Below, piece after piece: positions 1-5,535 of a DNA stretch of 45,616 nucleotides (positions within the stretch are counted from its first letter, which is position 1; each line of letters begins with the position of its first letter). The notes beneath the pieces were generated by a model. The model worked only from the letters and a program-made list of their open reading frames with translations, was not told where the DNA came from and made no database searches. The stretch is taken from positions 1 through 45,616 of the IMG/VR virus record IMGVR_UViG_3300048592_000115; one strand, given 5' to 3'. The translations under genes were made by a program, and so were the position numbers. This stretch comes from a virus.

Positions 1-126
1 TTAGGATATATCCTTCTATACTCTTTGTATTTCTCTAAGTTCATTCTTCTTTTTATAAGCAATTAGCTTTTCTGTAATCTTAGCATTATTAAATTTAATG
101 CCAGCCCTAATAGCCTTTTTTAAAAG
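1..126. repeat. Left copy of 126-bp terminal direct repeat
   Basis: Bases 1-126 are identical to 45473-45598 (offset 45,472). The repeat covers the 3' end of the 120-residue gene and the start of the nuclease gene, so joining the copies restores both genes. This is best read as the overlap of a circular or circularly permuted genome rather than a biological terminal repeat, though a tandem gene duplication cannot be excluded. Confidence 0.9.
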
Positions 127-378
127 TCCTCTATCTAAAGCTATCTTACTTGGTCTAAGATAATCCTGTAACTCGGGATCTTCTAGGCTATAGTCAATAT
201 CAAAATCCTTCTTCAACATATAGTAATCACTTGAATAAACATCAGAATCTATAAATGGAAGTAACTCTTTTAATATCTTTTCCTTTTCTTCCTTATTCCT
301 TTCAAGCTCGTCTTCAAGTTCTTGCTCCTTTGCAAGGTTCGCTTTGAGCTTTTCTTTGAGAAGATAGTCTGTTGCCAT
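16..378 (-). CDS. Coiled-coil protein of unknown function, 120 aa
   Basis: The family is not recognised. Residues 1-42 are highly charged with heptad-like Leu/Lys/Glu spacing, suggesting a coiled coil; the rest is a basic helical region ending in REIQRV. It lies downstream of the ssDNA-binding-like gene and upstream of the RecB-like nuclease. On the closed circle its last 29-47 bases overlap the nuclease start, so the three genes probably form a DNA-metabolism operon. The 138 bases between it and the upstream gene hold no ATG-initiated gene. Confidence 0.75.
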   Translation of the reverse strand: MATDYLLKEKLKANLAKEQELEDELERNKEEKEKILKELLPFIDSDVYSSDYYMLKKDFDIDYSLEDPELQDYLRPSKIALDRGLLKKAIRAGIKFNNAKITEKLIAYKKKNELREIQRV

Positions 379-516
379 TTGTGTAGTTTAACAAATAAAT
401 TATTAAGCCTATTCCTAAATACAAGAAGATCCAGCTTAAATACAGTCCACCCCCAGAACAATGTTATCTGTACCCTTCCTATCCTGAATTTAACCTTTGG
501 AATATTAAGTATTTCC

Positions 517-1128
517 TCAGCCGATAATGTCACTGACCATCTTGTCAAAGTCCTCATCAGTACCCGATAAGGATTCAATCTCTTCATCCGATAGATCAAC
601 CGTTTCATGCTTGGTCTTTTCTTCTGCACTTTCTTTAAATGGACTTGCTCCTTCATATAATGCAGTTAAATCAATGTTAAGTGATTCATATTCGCTTTGT
701 ATCTCATCCGGTACCTTCTTTTTTGGAAGAGGTACTACTGCATATCTAGTTTCTCTCATCTGACCAGTCTTCTTAACTTCAACGCACATATTGGTAATAC
801 TTCCCCACTCCTCTGTAGTTATAAACTCCTCTAACTGTCTTTGTATTGAACGCTTGTCAATCTCAAGTATAGCTACTTTATTATTGTTAACATCCCATAC
901 TGCCATTGCCCAAAAGAACTTTGGTTCCTGCTCTCCCTTTGGTAAATCTTCTCTCTTCTTCGCCCTTACCGGCTTTCTCTTGCCATCTTCTTCAACCCAA
1001 ACTTCCCAGCCCCATATAAATGGAGGCTCTCCTTTGGTAAATAAAACTTGAAACTTGTTCGAGCCTTGCTCAAACTTCATGTACCTCGATTGACTTTTTG
1101 GAGGTGCATAACCCTCTGGTAATCCCAT
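517..1128 (-). CDS. Phage ssDNA-binding-like protein, 203 aa
   Basis: The protein resembles a widespread phage family often annotated as single-stranded DNA-binding. An N-terminal part (GSNKFQVL, then the aromatic stretch FIWGWEVW) is followed by KFFWAMAVWDVNNNKVAILEI, then EWGSITNMCVEV and YAVVPLP, ending in a strongly acidic tail (residues 165-203). An acidic C-terminus is typical of replication SSBs, where it recruits partner proteins. The fold and role are inferred from remembered family features. A TTGACA promoter and a structured leader of about 100 bases lie just upstream, and recombination-type genes lie downstream. It is distinct from the two OB-fold SSBs at 40-41 kb. Confidence 0.6.
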   Translation of the reverse strand: MGLPEGYAPPKSQSRYMKFEQGSNKFQVLFTKGEPPFIWGWEVWVEEDGKRKPVRAKKREDLPKGEQEPKFFWAMAVWDVNNNKVAILEIDKRSIQRQLEEFITTEEWGSITNMCVEVKKTGQMRETRYAVVPLPKKKVPDEIQSEYESLNIDLTALYEGASPFKESAEEKTKHETVDLSDEEIESLSGTDEDFDKMVSDIIG

Positions 1129-1155
1129 GTTTGTAGTGGGTAATAAATAAACTAA

Positions 1156-1214
1156 TCCTTGATCCCAGTTCTAAGTACTTGTTTAGCAATCAATTCTTCA
1201 TCCAGGATCAGGGA
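1156..1214 (-). promoter_or_regulatory. Structured 5' leader of the ssDNA-binding-like gene
   Basis: In the sense strand TCCCTGATCC (1214-1205) can pair with GGATCAAGGA (1165-1156), nine of ten positions, enclosing a loop of about 40 bases. It lies between the predicted transcription start (about 1229) and the ATG at 1128. A stem in the leader of a ssDNA-binding gene suggests translational autoregulation, as in T4 gene 32; that is inference. Confidence 0.35.
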
Positions 1215-1235
1215 ACAGCTTATTTATATACTAAT

Positions 1236-1264
1236 AGTTTATATGAATTGAGAAGAGATGTCAA
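1236..1264 (-). promoter_or_regulatory. Sigma70-like promoter upstream of ssDNA-binding-like gene
   Basis: The sense strand has TTGACA (1264-1259), a 17-base spacer and TAAACT (1241-1236); a 15-base spacer gives TATAAA. It shares TTGACATCT and ATATAAACTATT at identical spacing with the promoter at 4652-4680, which argues that both are real. Confidence 0.6.
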
Positions 1265-1268
1265 GATA

Positions 1269-1319
1269 ACTACCGGCTAGAATAATATATCCCTACATAA
1301 ATTAAAACTAACCGGTAGT
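1269..1319 (-). other. Inverted repeat with 12-base arms, upstream of promoter
   Basis: ACTACCGGCTAG (1269-1280) faces CTAACCGGTAGT (1308-1319). The single non-complementary position becomes a U.G wobble only in minus-strand RNA, so a full 12-bp stem forms in the transcript sense. It lies just before the TTGACA at 1264. It may be an operator, an origin element or part of a structured transcript end. Confidence 0.5.
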
Positions 1320-1322
1320 AGA

Positions 1323-1370
1323 GTGGAGGCCAACCTTCCCAAAGCATGCCCTCTTTGACTTGACCTCCAC
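1323..1370 (-). other. Second long hairpin between the small-gene run and the ssDNA-binding-like gene
   Basis: In the minus strand GTGGAGGTCAA (1370-1360) pairs with TTGGCCTCCAC (1333-1323), with one U.G wobble. A nested CAAAG/CTTTG stem (1340-1344 with 1353-1357) lies inside. No U-run follows, so it is not a classic intrinsic terminator. It begins six bases after the stop of the upstream gene and may be a 3' stabilising structure or part of a small structured RNA. Confidence 0.45.
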
Positions 1371-1375
1371 GCTAC

Positions 1376-1654
1376 TTATCTATATAACGAGTAGCAATTA
1401 TTTTGTTCTTGTTGATATCGTCTATCACAATTATCTGCCAGTAAGATTGGCAATTCGCAATTGTTTGATAGCCCATTCGTTTTGCAGGTTTGATTCCAAT
1501 CATCTACATAAGACTCATAGGCCTCATCTAAACAGATAGATAAATAATCTGTAGTATCTACGGATCTAAGCAAATTACCTACAACAAAAAAAGAGGTTAA
1601 ACAGCATATCGACACTACAAATACGGAGGCAATAATAATTAAGGCTGTTTTCAT
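1376..1654 (-). CDS. Membrane-anchored Cys-rich small protein, 92 aa
   Basis: Residues 4-30 form one strongly hydrophobic segment (signal anchor), followed by a hydrophilic domain with five cysteines that could form disulfides outside the cytoplasm. No family is recognised. Its ATG overlaps the TGA of the upstream 39-residue gene (ATGA), suggesting translational coupling. It is one of several tiny membrane proteins in this early region, which may be superinfection-exclusion or host-takeover proteins; that is inference. Confidence 0.7.
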   Translation of the reverse strand: MKTALIIIASVFVVSICCLTSFFVVGNLLRSVDTTDYLSICLDEAYESYVDDWNQTCKTNGLSNNCELPILLADNCDRRYQQEQNNCYSLYR

Positions 1655-1770
1655 TTGATTAAAGTACCAAGATAGAACATAGCCATACCAAATATGGAAA
1701 GAGGAAGAAGAAGTTTAACTACTTCGATCCAGTCTATGCCCCATTTAACTTTAGCTTTTGTTTTTCTCAT
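1651..1770 (-). CDS. Small single-span membrane protein, 39 aa
   Basis: A basic N-terminus (MRKTKAKVKWG) is followed by a hydrophobic helix, about residues 18-37. The stop overlaps the next start as ATGA. Coupling to the 92-residue membrane protein and the tight packing argue that it is translated. Function unknown. Confidence 0.6.
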   Translation of the reverse strand: MRKTKAKVKWGIDWIEVVKLLLPLSIFGMAMFYLGTLIK

Positions 1771-1807
1771 TTGAAAAAGATAATAAGTAAAATAATCTTG
1801 TTGGTTA

Positions 1808-1981
1808 TTAATATCGATCATTCTTTTCTAAATACTCGATCAATACAGGTGTAAAAAATATACCCATTCCAAAAGCCACTGCATAAATAAGCCCGCCATC
1901 AAGTCCATATTCTTCAAACATTAAGCAGAAGGGTGCAAGGAAAAAGACCATAAAAAAGAATAACAATGTTCGCTTCTTCAT
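1808..1981 (-). CDS. Small two-helix membrane protein, 57 aa
   Basis: It starts MKKRTLLFFF and has two hydrophobic stretches (residues 5-21 and 31-50) joined by an acidic turn, FEEYGLDGG. Its ATG directly abuts the repeated junction leader at 1980-1994, shared with three other genes, which supports the start. Function unknown; holin-like topology is possible but the true lysis cassette is elsewhere. Confidence 0.65.
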   Translation of the reverse strand: MKKRTLLFFFMVFFLAPFCLMFEEYGLDGGLIYAVAFGMGIFFTPVLIEYLEKNDRY

Positions 1982-1994
1982 AGTTAGTTATTAA
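1980..1994 (-). repeat. Gene-junction leader repeat, copy 1
   Basis: The sense sequence TTAATAACTAACTAT includes the stop codon of the upstream gene and runs into the ATG of the 57-residue protein. Exact copies occur at 2232-2246, 2816-2830 and 3018-3032. Confidence 0.8.
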
Positions 1995-2233
1995 GATTTA
2001 TCATCTTGAATCTTTTTGATGAAACCCGCTAGTTCAACACCTATAAAATTATCCCTCCTTAATTCCCCACAATATATACACTCATCTTTCGGCTCTTTAT
2101 CTACACCTTCAATTCCATAGCGACAACCTTCTAATAAACACCTTTTATATACTTTAGCTTCTGCATCTAAACAAAACTTTTTAGCCCTCTTTAATACTTT
2201 AAGAGTTGTATCAATCAGTTTTATATCTTCCAT
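1991..2233 (-). CDS. Small Cys-containing protein, 80 aa
   Basis: An N-terminal helical half (residues 1-28) is followed by cysteines in the patterns CLLEGC and CIYC, which could form a small zinc site. The ATG is preceded directly by the repeated junction leader. Function unknown. Confidence 0.7.
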   Translation of the reverse strand: MEDIKLIDTTLKVLKRAKKFCLDAEAKVYKRCLLEGCRYGIEGVDKEPKDECIYCGELRRDNFIGVELAGFIKKIQDDKS

Positions 2234-2246
2234 AGTTAGTTATTAA
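2232..2246 (-). repeat. Gene-junction leader repeat, copy 2
   Basis: The same 15-base sequence as at 1980-1994, immediately before the ATG of the 80-residue protein. Confidence 0.8.
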
Positions 2247-2248
2247 AC

Positions 2249-2422
2249 TTATATAAACTTAGACCCAGGCCTAGCCCAAGACCAAGATCTAGACCTAGAC
2301 CCAGACCAAGACCCAGACCTAGACCTAGACCTAGACCTAGACTCAAACCAAGACCAAGACTCAGACTCAGACCAAGACCCAGACCAAGATCCAGACCTAG
2401 ACCCAGACCTAGACCCGGGCAT
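2249..2422 (-). CDS. Possible Ser-X dipeptide repeat protein, 57 aa
   Basis: The open frame begins MPGSRSGSRSG and encodes alternating Ser with Arg, Gly, Trp or Glu through the hexamer tract. Most variation falls on the first base of the second codon, so nearly every difference changes the residue while the Ser codon stays TCT. That is not the pattern expected of a conserved repeat protein. The A/T-rich leader at 2423-2441 would suit a start. It may simply be an open frame through a DNA-level repeat. Confidence 0.3.
   Translation of the reverse strand: MPGSRSGSRSGSWSGSWSESESWSWFESRSRSRSRSGSWSGSRSRSWSWARPGSKFI
2263..2418. repeat. Degenerate hexanucleotide tandem repeat, 26 units
   Basis: The plus strand reads in perfect 6-base phase as 26 units of consensus ACCNAG (ACCTAG, ACCCAG, ACCAAG and variants such as ACTCAG, ATCTAG and ATCCAG), with no indels. 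It fills most of the gap between the genes at 1991-2233 and 2442-2792. The composition contrasts with its AT-rich surroundings and CTAG is locally very frequent. Confidence 0.95.
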
Positions 2423-2441
2423 AATAATTAATTGCTTAATA

Positions 2442-2792
2442 TTATTTCTGTTCATTAGGCAATTCGTGTAACCATTGGAACATATCAACTATTGAGCTAA
2501 TTGAAACCCACATATTACCTACGGGTTCTACTTCGTTTAGCCTACCATCTTTAATGGTATTCATAAATCTACCACTATCTGCTACCCAGCTTGCGTCTTC
2601 CAATTGAAAAAACCCATCTTTTAAACCTATTACTCTACCCACGCAATGATAGGTTACTGTCCTGATGAATAACTTACTACCGACTAAGCTTTCTAGTCCA
2701 TTAAAATCATTAAAGTATTCCTTTTCTTTGATACTATCTGCGGGTATATATTCTTTACCCTCAATAGTAACTTTATCTATTGATGTTTTCAT
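2442..2792 (-). CDS. Conserved phage protein of unknown function, 116 aa
   Basis: The pattern KVTIEGKEYIPADS, then LFIRTVTYHCVGRVIGL, then LEDASWVADSGRF and LNEVEP, resembles a family of small phage proteins with no assigned role. Residues 35-90 probably form a compact beta-rich domain. The leader contains the fourth copy of the junction repeat plus an A/T-rich stretch, and no Shine-Dalgarno. Confidence 0.75.
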   Translation of the reverse strand: MKTSIDKVTIEGKEYIPADSIKEKEYFNDFNGLESLVGSKLFIRTVTYHCVGRVIGLKDGFFQLEDASWVADSGRFMNTIKDGRLNEVEPVGNMWVSISSIVDMFQWLHELPNEQK

Positions 2793-2815
2793 AAGAAATA
2801 AATAAAAAAAATAAA

Positions 2816-2839
2816 ATAGTTAGTTATTAAGGTCTATCA
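2816..2839 (-). repeat. Extended 24-base junction repeat, copy 3
   Basis: It contains the 15-base leader and a further nine bases that match 3018-3041 exactly. Here it lies 24 bases upstream of the ATG of the 116-residue gene rather than touching it, so the element is not merely a start-codon context. Confidence 0.85.
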
Positions 2840-3019
2840 CTTTAACTTTTCCGATTTTATAAAACCATAATTATCTTTGTTCATATACTCGCCGTCAATC
2901 TGTTCTTGGAACTGTTTATATCTATTTGATGTTAGTATCAAATACATTTTGTTTCTTATTAGTCCATCTCTCCAACCCAATATTGTCTTCTTTGTTTCCT
3001 CTTTCTCTTTATCCTTCAT
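2837..3019 (-). CDS. Small charged protein, 60 aa
   Basis: It is rich in Lys and Glu, with a possible amphipathic helix over residues 14-45. The ATG at 3019 abuts the junction repeat at 3018-3041, which includes the previous gene's stop. No family recognised. Confidence 0.65.
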   Translation of the reverse strand: MKDKEKEETKKTILGWRDGLIRNKMYLILTSNRYKQFQEQIDGEYMNKDNYGFIKSEKLK

Positions 3020-3041
3020 AGTTAGTTATTAAGGTCTATCA
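3018..3041 (-). repeat. Extended 24-base junction repeat, copy 4
   Basis: Identical over 24 bases to 2816-2839. Part of it encodes the C-terminus and stop of the 102-residue gene, while at the other copy the same bases are read in a different frame. Duplication of a junction segment is the simplest explanation. Confidence 0.85.
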
Positions 3042-3337
3042 GTTAAACAATTGTTACAAACATAACCACCTACCGCACTATAATGAGCATCATAAAGTCC
3101 TCCCTCTGCACCACACTTAACACATTTCCATTTCCAATTATCACCAGAACCGCTAGTATAGAACTTAGTTTCCATTTCTTTCTTTAGCTTGTATTCTGCT
3201 ACTGCTAATTCCATCCACTGTTTCTTCTTCTGCTCTAGGTATTGAACTATTTCTTTAAAATCAGAAGCGTCAAAATCATCAAGCCAATTAAGTAATAAGT
3301 CGTTGAATTCTTGCACTTCTTTTTTGGTTAAGCTCAT
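3029..3337 (-). CDS. Zinc-ribbon protein, 102 aa
   Basis: The helical N-terminal half (residues 1-60) is rich in Glu and Lys. The C-terminal half has CVKCGAEG and, about 20 residues later, CNNC, a four-cysteine zinc ribbon. The start overlaps the upstream stop (ATGA). GGAGG lies eight bases before the ATG, one of the few Shine-Dalgarno-like sites here, but it also encodes Lys-Glu-Glu of the upstream protein and may be incidental. Confidence 0.7.
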   Translation of the reverse strand: MSLTKKEVQEFNDLLLNWLDDFDASDFKEIVQYLEQKKKQWMELAVAEYKLKKEMETKFYTSGSGDNWKWKCVKCGAEGGLYDAHYSAVGGYVCNNCLTDRP

Positions 3338-3549
3338 TTTTGTTCCTCCTTATAAGCTATTAGATACTTTCTCCACATAGTTGTAAAATCATTTATCATT
3401 TTAAGTAGGAATAAAATTGACACTATTATGTTCTGGCTCATCAATAGCACTATTACATCAAGCATAAATATAACCTCGTCTATCATTCCTAGTTGCCATA
3501 TTGCTCTTGCTTTAGCTTTATTAAAAGTCATTGGTTTTAGTTTGCTCAT
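3334..3549 (-). CDS. Small membrane protein, 71 aa
   Basis: Residues 24-50 are hydrophobic (MLDVIVLLMSQNIIVSILFLL), flanked by basic ends. It overlaps genes on both sides by four bases (ATGA), forming a coupled chain of three small genes (3704 to 3029). Function unknown. Confidence 0.65.
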   Translation of the reverse strand: MSKLKPMTFNKAKARAIWQLGMIDEVIFMLDVIVLLMSQNIIVSILFLLKMINDFTTMWRKYLIAYKEEQK

Positions 3550-3704
3550 TTCTCTTTGTTAAAAATTTTTGTAAATGCCATTATCGGAAACCATATTGGG
3601 CTTGTTAAAATTAATAGGGCTGTTAATAATAAAGAGCCAATTATATAGTAAAAAACTTCTAAAATATCTTTCATATCTTTAATGTTATCTAAATCTTTCT
3701 TCAT
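3546..3704 (-). CDS. Small membrane protein, 52 aa
   Basis: An acidic N-terminus (MKKDLDNIKDMKDI) is followed by a long hydrophobic helix, residues 16-44. The stop overlaps the next start (ATGA). The short length and AT-rich leader without a Shine-Dalgarno fit the other small genes here. Confidence 0.6.
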   Translation of the reverse strand: MKKDLDNIKDMKDILEVFYYIIGSLLLTALLILTSPIWFPIMAFTKIFNKEK

Positions 3705-3714
3705 TTTTGTTCTG

Positions 3715-3957
3715 TTAATTAATAGGATTAGTATTTCTTTTAGTCCATTCTAAATTAGATATTAATCGAGCATCACAATAACAATTAGGTAAACCACAAG
3801 CTACAACTTCTGCTCTATATATTTTGCCAGTACCCTTTTCTTTAACAGTAAAAATTTTTCCTTTGTTTGCCTTTCCTCTTGGAATATCTGTATCTTCTAT
3901 CTCCATACTTACTCTTTTATAATTATTCAAATTTCCTTTTAGTGGTGTAAATAACAT
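3715..3957 (-). CDS. Small protein with C-terminal Cys cluster, 80 aa
   Basis: A basic central section (RGKANKGKIFTVKEKGTGKIYRAEVV) reads like a small beta-barrel, followed by CGLPNCYC. No family recognised. Closely spaced with its neighbours in the early operon. Confidence 0.65.
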   Translation of the reverse strand: MLFTPLKGNLNNYKRVSMEIEDTDIPRGKANKGKIFTVKEKGTGKIYRAEVVACGLPNCYCDARLISNLEWTKRNTNPIN

Positions 3958-3978
3958 AATAAGAAAATAAAAAATAAA

Positions 3979-4227
3979 TTATTTACTAAACTCTTCAACT
4001 GGAACTATAAATACTTGCTTTCCCCTTATCTTCCTCAATACCTTTTCGCCATACCTTTCTACTAAGCCAAGTGCTTGATCATAAGTAATGTCAAATTTCT
4101 TCCCTTCTTTTCCAACTGTACAATGATATATACCGGCCTTCTTCAACGCTCTAGTTTCTATCCCTATACAGTAGGTCGGCTTATCAAATTGATATGCCAT
4201 AAAACCTTTCTTGATCTTGTAGTCCAT
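3979..4227 (-). CDS. Small hypothetical protein, 82 aa
   Basis: A basic, probably alpha/beta protein with no recognised domain; the segment GKEGKKFDITYDQALGLVERYG looks like a strand followed by a helix. The leader is A/T-rich and lacks a Shine-Dalgarno. Confidence 0.65.
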   Translation of the reverse strand: MDYKIKKGFMAYQFDKPTYCIGIETRALKKAGIYHCTVGKEGKKFDITYDQALGLVERYGEKVLRKIRGKQVFIVPVEEFSK

Positions 4228-4236
4228 ATTAATTAA

Positions 4237-4557
4237 TTAAAAAGTACGCTTTTTAGGAATTGCTCCAATAAAATCTGACTTCTCAAAGTACTTCCAAGGT
4301 ATGCTAATTTCGTTCTCTTTTGCCCCTTTAACCACCGTTCCACAGTCTTCAATATCTGTCGTGCTAATTTCATATTGATCAAGATTCTGCCTATCTACAA
4401 GCACAAATTTCGATACATTTAAATTGACCATCATTTCTGTAACTATGTATACCGGTAATCTATAGCCGGTCTTTTTCCATTCATTAGAATAGGTTACGAA
4501 TCTTATTAAGCTCTGATCCTTTTCGTTGAAATGATAATCCCCTTTGATTGAAGGCAT
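4237..4557 (-). CDS. Small hypothetical protein, 106 aa
   Basis: The family is not recognised; it looks like a mixed alpha/beta soluble protein. It is the first gene downstream of the promoter at 4652-4680, so it probably opens a transcript covering the small genes down to 1376. Confidence 0.65.
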   Translation of the reverse strand: MPSIKGDYHFNEKDQSLIRFVTYSNEWKKTGYRLPVYIVTEMMVNLNVSKFVLVDRQNLDQYEISTTDIEDCGTVVKGAKENEISIPWKYFEKSDFIGAIPKKRTF

Positions 4558-4625
4558 TTTTATCCAAATAAAATTTAATGATTACTAACTTAAGAAGTAT
4601 GCCAAGAAGTATGTTGATTTGCTTT

Positions 4626-4655
4626 AGCATTATGCTTAATTAACTATAAATAGTT
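4626..4655. promoter_or_regulatory. Two palindromes overlapping the 4.65-kb promoter
   Basis: AGCATTATGCT (4626-4636) is a perfect 11-bp palindrome and AACTATAAATAGTT (4642-4655) has 6-bp arms around AA. The second overlaps the -10 region and start point of the promoter at 4652-4680; the first lies in the early transcribed region. These positions suit repressor operators. Confidence 0.4.
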
Positions 4656-4680
4656 TATATCAACCATTCATAGATGTCAA
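4652..4680 (-). promoter_or_regulatory. Sigma70-like promoter within the 3' end of the NinG-like gene
   Basis: TTGACA (4680-4675), a 17-base spacer, then TAAACT (4657-4652), or TATAAA with a 15-base spacer. It matches the promoter at 1236-1264 over TTGACATCT and ATATAAACTATT with identical spacing, while the intervening bases differ. It would drive the genes from 4557 downwards. Confidence 0.6.
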
Positions 4681-5046
4681 TAGTTTTTTATATTTTTCCT
4701 CATATTCTTCTATCTTTTCTTCCCACCATCCGGGATAAGGTTTGAATACTTTTGTTCGTTCTTGTTGTAACTGTTCTAATATCCCATAACCGAATTTCTT
4801 TTCTAAGTAGATAGCATATGATTGAAGATTCCCGGAAAGATATTTATTACACCGAACACATTGAGCGTTCACATTTCGTTCATCGAAGTAGAGAGAGAGG
4901 CGAGTAACGGATTTCGGTATATAGTGTCCTGCGTTTTCGGGTGCTCCTCCACAGGTTACACATTTACCATCTCTTAACCGAATGTATTTACTGAAGATCT
5001 TCCATAGCTTTTCCCTTAATCCTTTTTTAGTTATCTTTCTTCCCAT
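4660..5046 (-). CDS. NinG-like recombination protein, 128 aa
   Basis: It resembles the lambda NinG (Rap) family: LWKIFSKYIRLRD, then CVTCG, GHYIPKS, FDERNVNAQCVRCNKYLSGN and a C-terminal helix. The paired CxxC motifs and the GHY/N residues are those of an HNH-type zinc-bound nuclease fold. Family members process Holliday-junction-like intermediates during phage recombination. It is shorter than lambda NinG because it lacks an N-terminal extension. It overlaps the upstream zinc-ribbon gene by 20 bases. Confidence 0.82.
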   Translation of the reverse strand: MGRKITKKGLREKLWKIFSKYIRLRDGKCVTCGGAPENAGHYIPKSVTRLSLYFDERNVNAQCVRCNKYLSGNLQSYAIYLEKKFGYGILEQLQQERTKVFKPYPGWWEEKIEEYEEKYKKLLTSMNG

Positions 5047-5263
5047 TTATTTTTATAGTATATTTGCAACCTGTTTTAATATAATTAGGGCAACCATAAA
5101 AATCTCCATACCTTCCTTTTATTCTTCGCATTTTCTTTCCACAAAATTTACATCTTGGTCTAGGATCAAATCCTTCACTAATAGTTATTGGTTCTCCAGC
5201 CATTTCTTCTTGATACCAATCCATTTGTTTATAATAGGTTTTCCTAAATCCATCATGTGCCAT
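5027..5263 (-). CDS. Topoisomerase-type zinc-ribbon protein, 78 aa
   Basis: Residues 37-72 contain CKFCGKKM, then FYGCPNYIKTGCKY, the four-cysteine ribbon found at the C-terminus of bacterial topoisomerase I (zf-C4_Topoisom). As a free-standing protein it may bind ssDNA or assist the NinG-like nuclease it overlaps. It is the first gene after the early promoter region. Confidence 0.7.
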   Translation of the reverse strand: MAHDGFRKTYYKQMDWYQEEMAGEPITISEGFDPRPRCKFCGKKMRRIKGRYGDFYGCPNYIKTGCKYTIKINGKKDN

Positions 5264-5286
5264 AGTAGGTCTACATAACCAACTTT

Positions 5287-5327
5287 ATTATAGCACTTAA
5301 TGAGGTATGTATACTTCACAATATACA
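5287..5327 (-). promoter_or_regulatory. Extended -10 promoter with overlapping inverted repeat
   Basis: In the sense strand TGCTATAAT gives an extended -10 with perfect TATAAT (5292-5287); no good -35 is present at 17 bases. TGTATA/TATACA arms (5322-5327 and 5308-5313, 8-base spacer) cover the -35 region, as an operator would. It lies 24 bases before the zinc-ribbon ATG and probably starts the early operon. Confidence 0.5.
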
Positions 5328-5391
5328 CTCTTTTTTAAGGTACTGGGAAACCATTTATCAGCTTAGTGAAAGTATTAAAATTCAGTATGCC

Positions 5392-5420
5392 AAAGTGTAT
5401 ATTAAGAACATACACACTTT
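5392..5420. promoter_or_regulatory. Operator-like inverted repeat
   Basis: AAAGTGTAT (5392-5400) faces ATACACACTTT (5410-5420), sharing the TGTAT/ATACA core with the repeat over the 5.29-kb promoter. Two related imperfect palindromes about 90 bp apart in the main intergenic region could bind one regulator and form a loop. Confidence 0.4.
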
Positions 5421-5460
5421 AGTTAGCTAAATTCCCGTTTCTGATTTACTTTTTACCCTC

Positions 5461-5490
5461 TTGACAAGCAGGTTTCTTTCTTATTATAGT
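5461..5490 (+). promoter_or_regulatory. Candidate plus-strand (antisense) promoter
   Basis: On the plus strand TTGACA (5461-5466), an 18-base spacer and TATAGT (5485-5490) form a near-consensus promoter, the only good one seen facing right. Its predicted start falls at about 5497, the first base of the mirror repeat, so it would give RNA antisense to the phosphoesterase gene and opposed to late transcription. Confidence 0.4.
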
Positions 5491-5497
5491 GAGCGCA

Positions 5498-5535
5498 TTC
5501 TTTCTTTTTCTTTTACCCTTTTCTTTTTCTTTCTT
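5498..5535. repeat. Perfect homopyrimidine mirror repeat (H-DNA-type)
   Basis: On the plus strand the 17-base arm 5498-5514 contains only T and C and is mirrored exactly by 5519-5535 around the 4-base centre ACCC. All 17 positions match on reversal without complementing. Homopurine-homopyrimidine mirror repeats can fold into intramolecular triplex (H-DNA). It lies between the last late gene and the early promoters. Confidence 0.9.

Noticed and set aside
1-126. Biological direct terminal repeat of T7 type
   Set aside because: It lies within coding sequence, is very short for such a repeat, and the second copy is followed by homologous variant sequence; assembly overlap of a circular map is simpler.
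270-656. Minus-strand frame crossing the gap between the 203-aa and 120-aa genes, with a membrane-like segment
   Set aside because: Its only ATG lies inside the ssDNA-binding-like gene and there is no ATG in the 138-bp gap itself; a TTG start is possible but unsupported.
2263-2418. Telomere-like repeat marking a linear genome end
   Set aside because: It is internal, flanked on both sides by normal phage genes, and genome closure is shown by the 126-bp overlap elsewhere.
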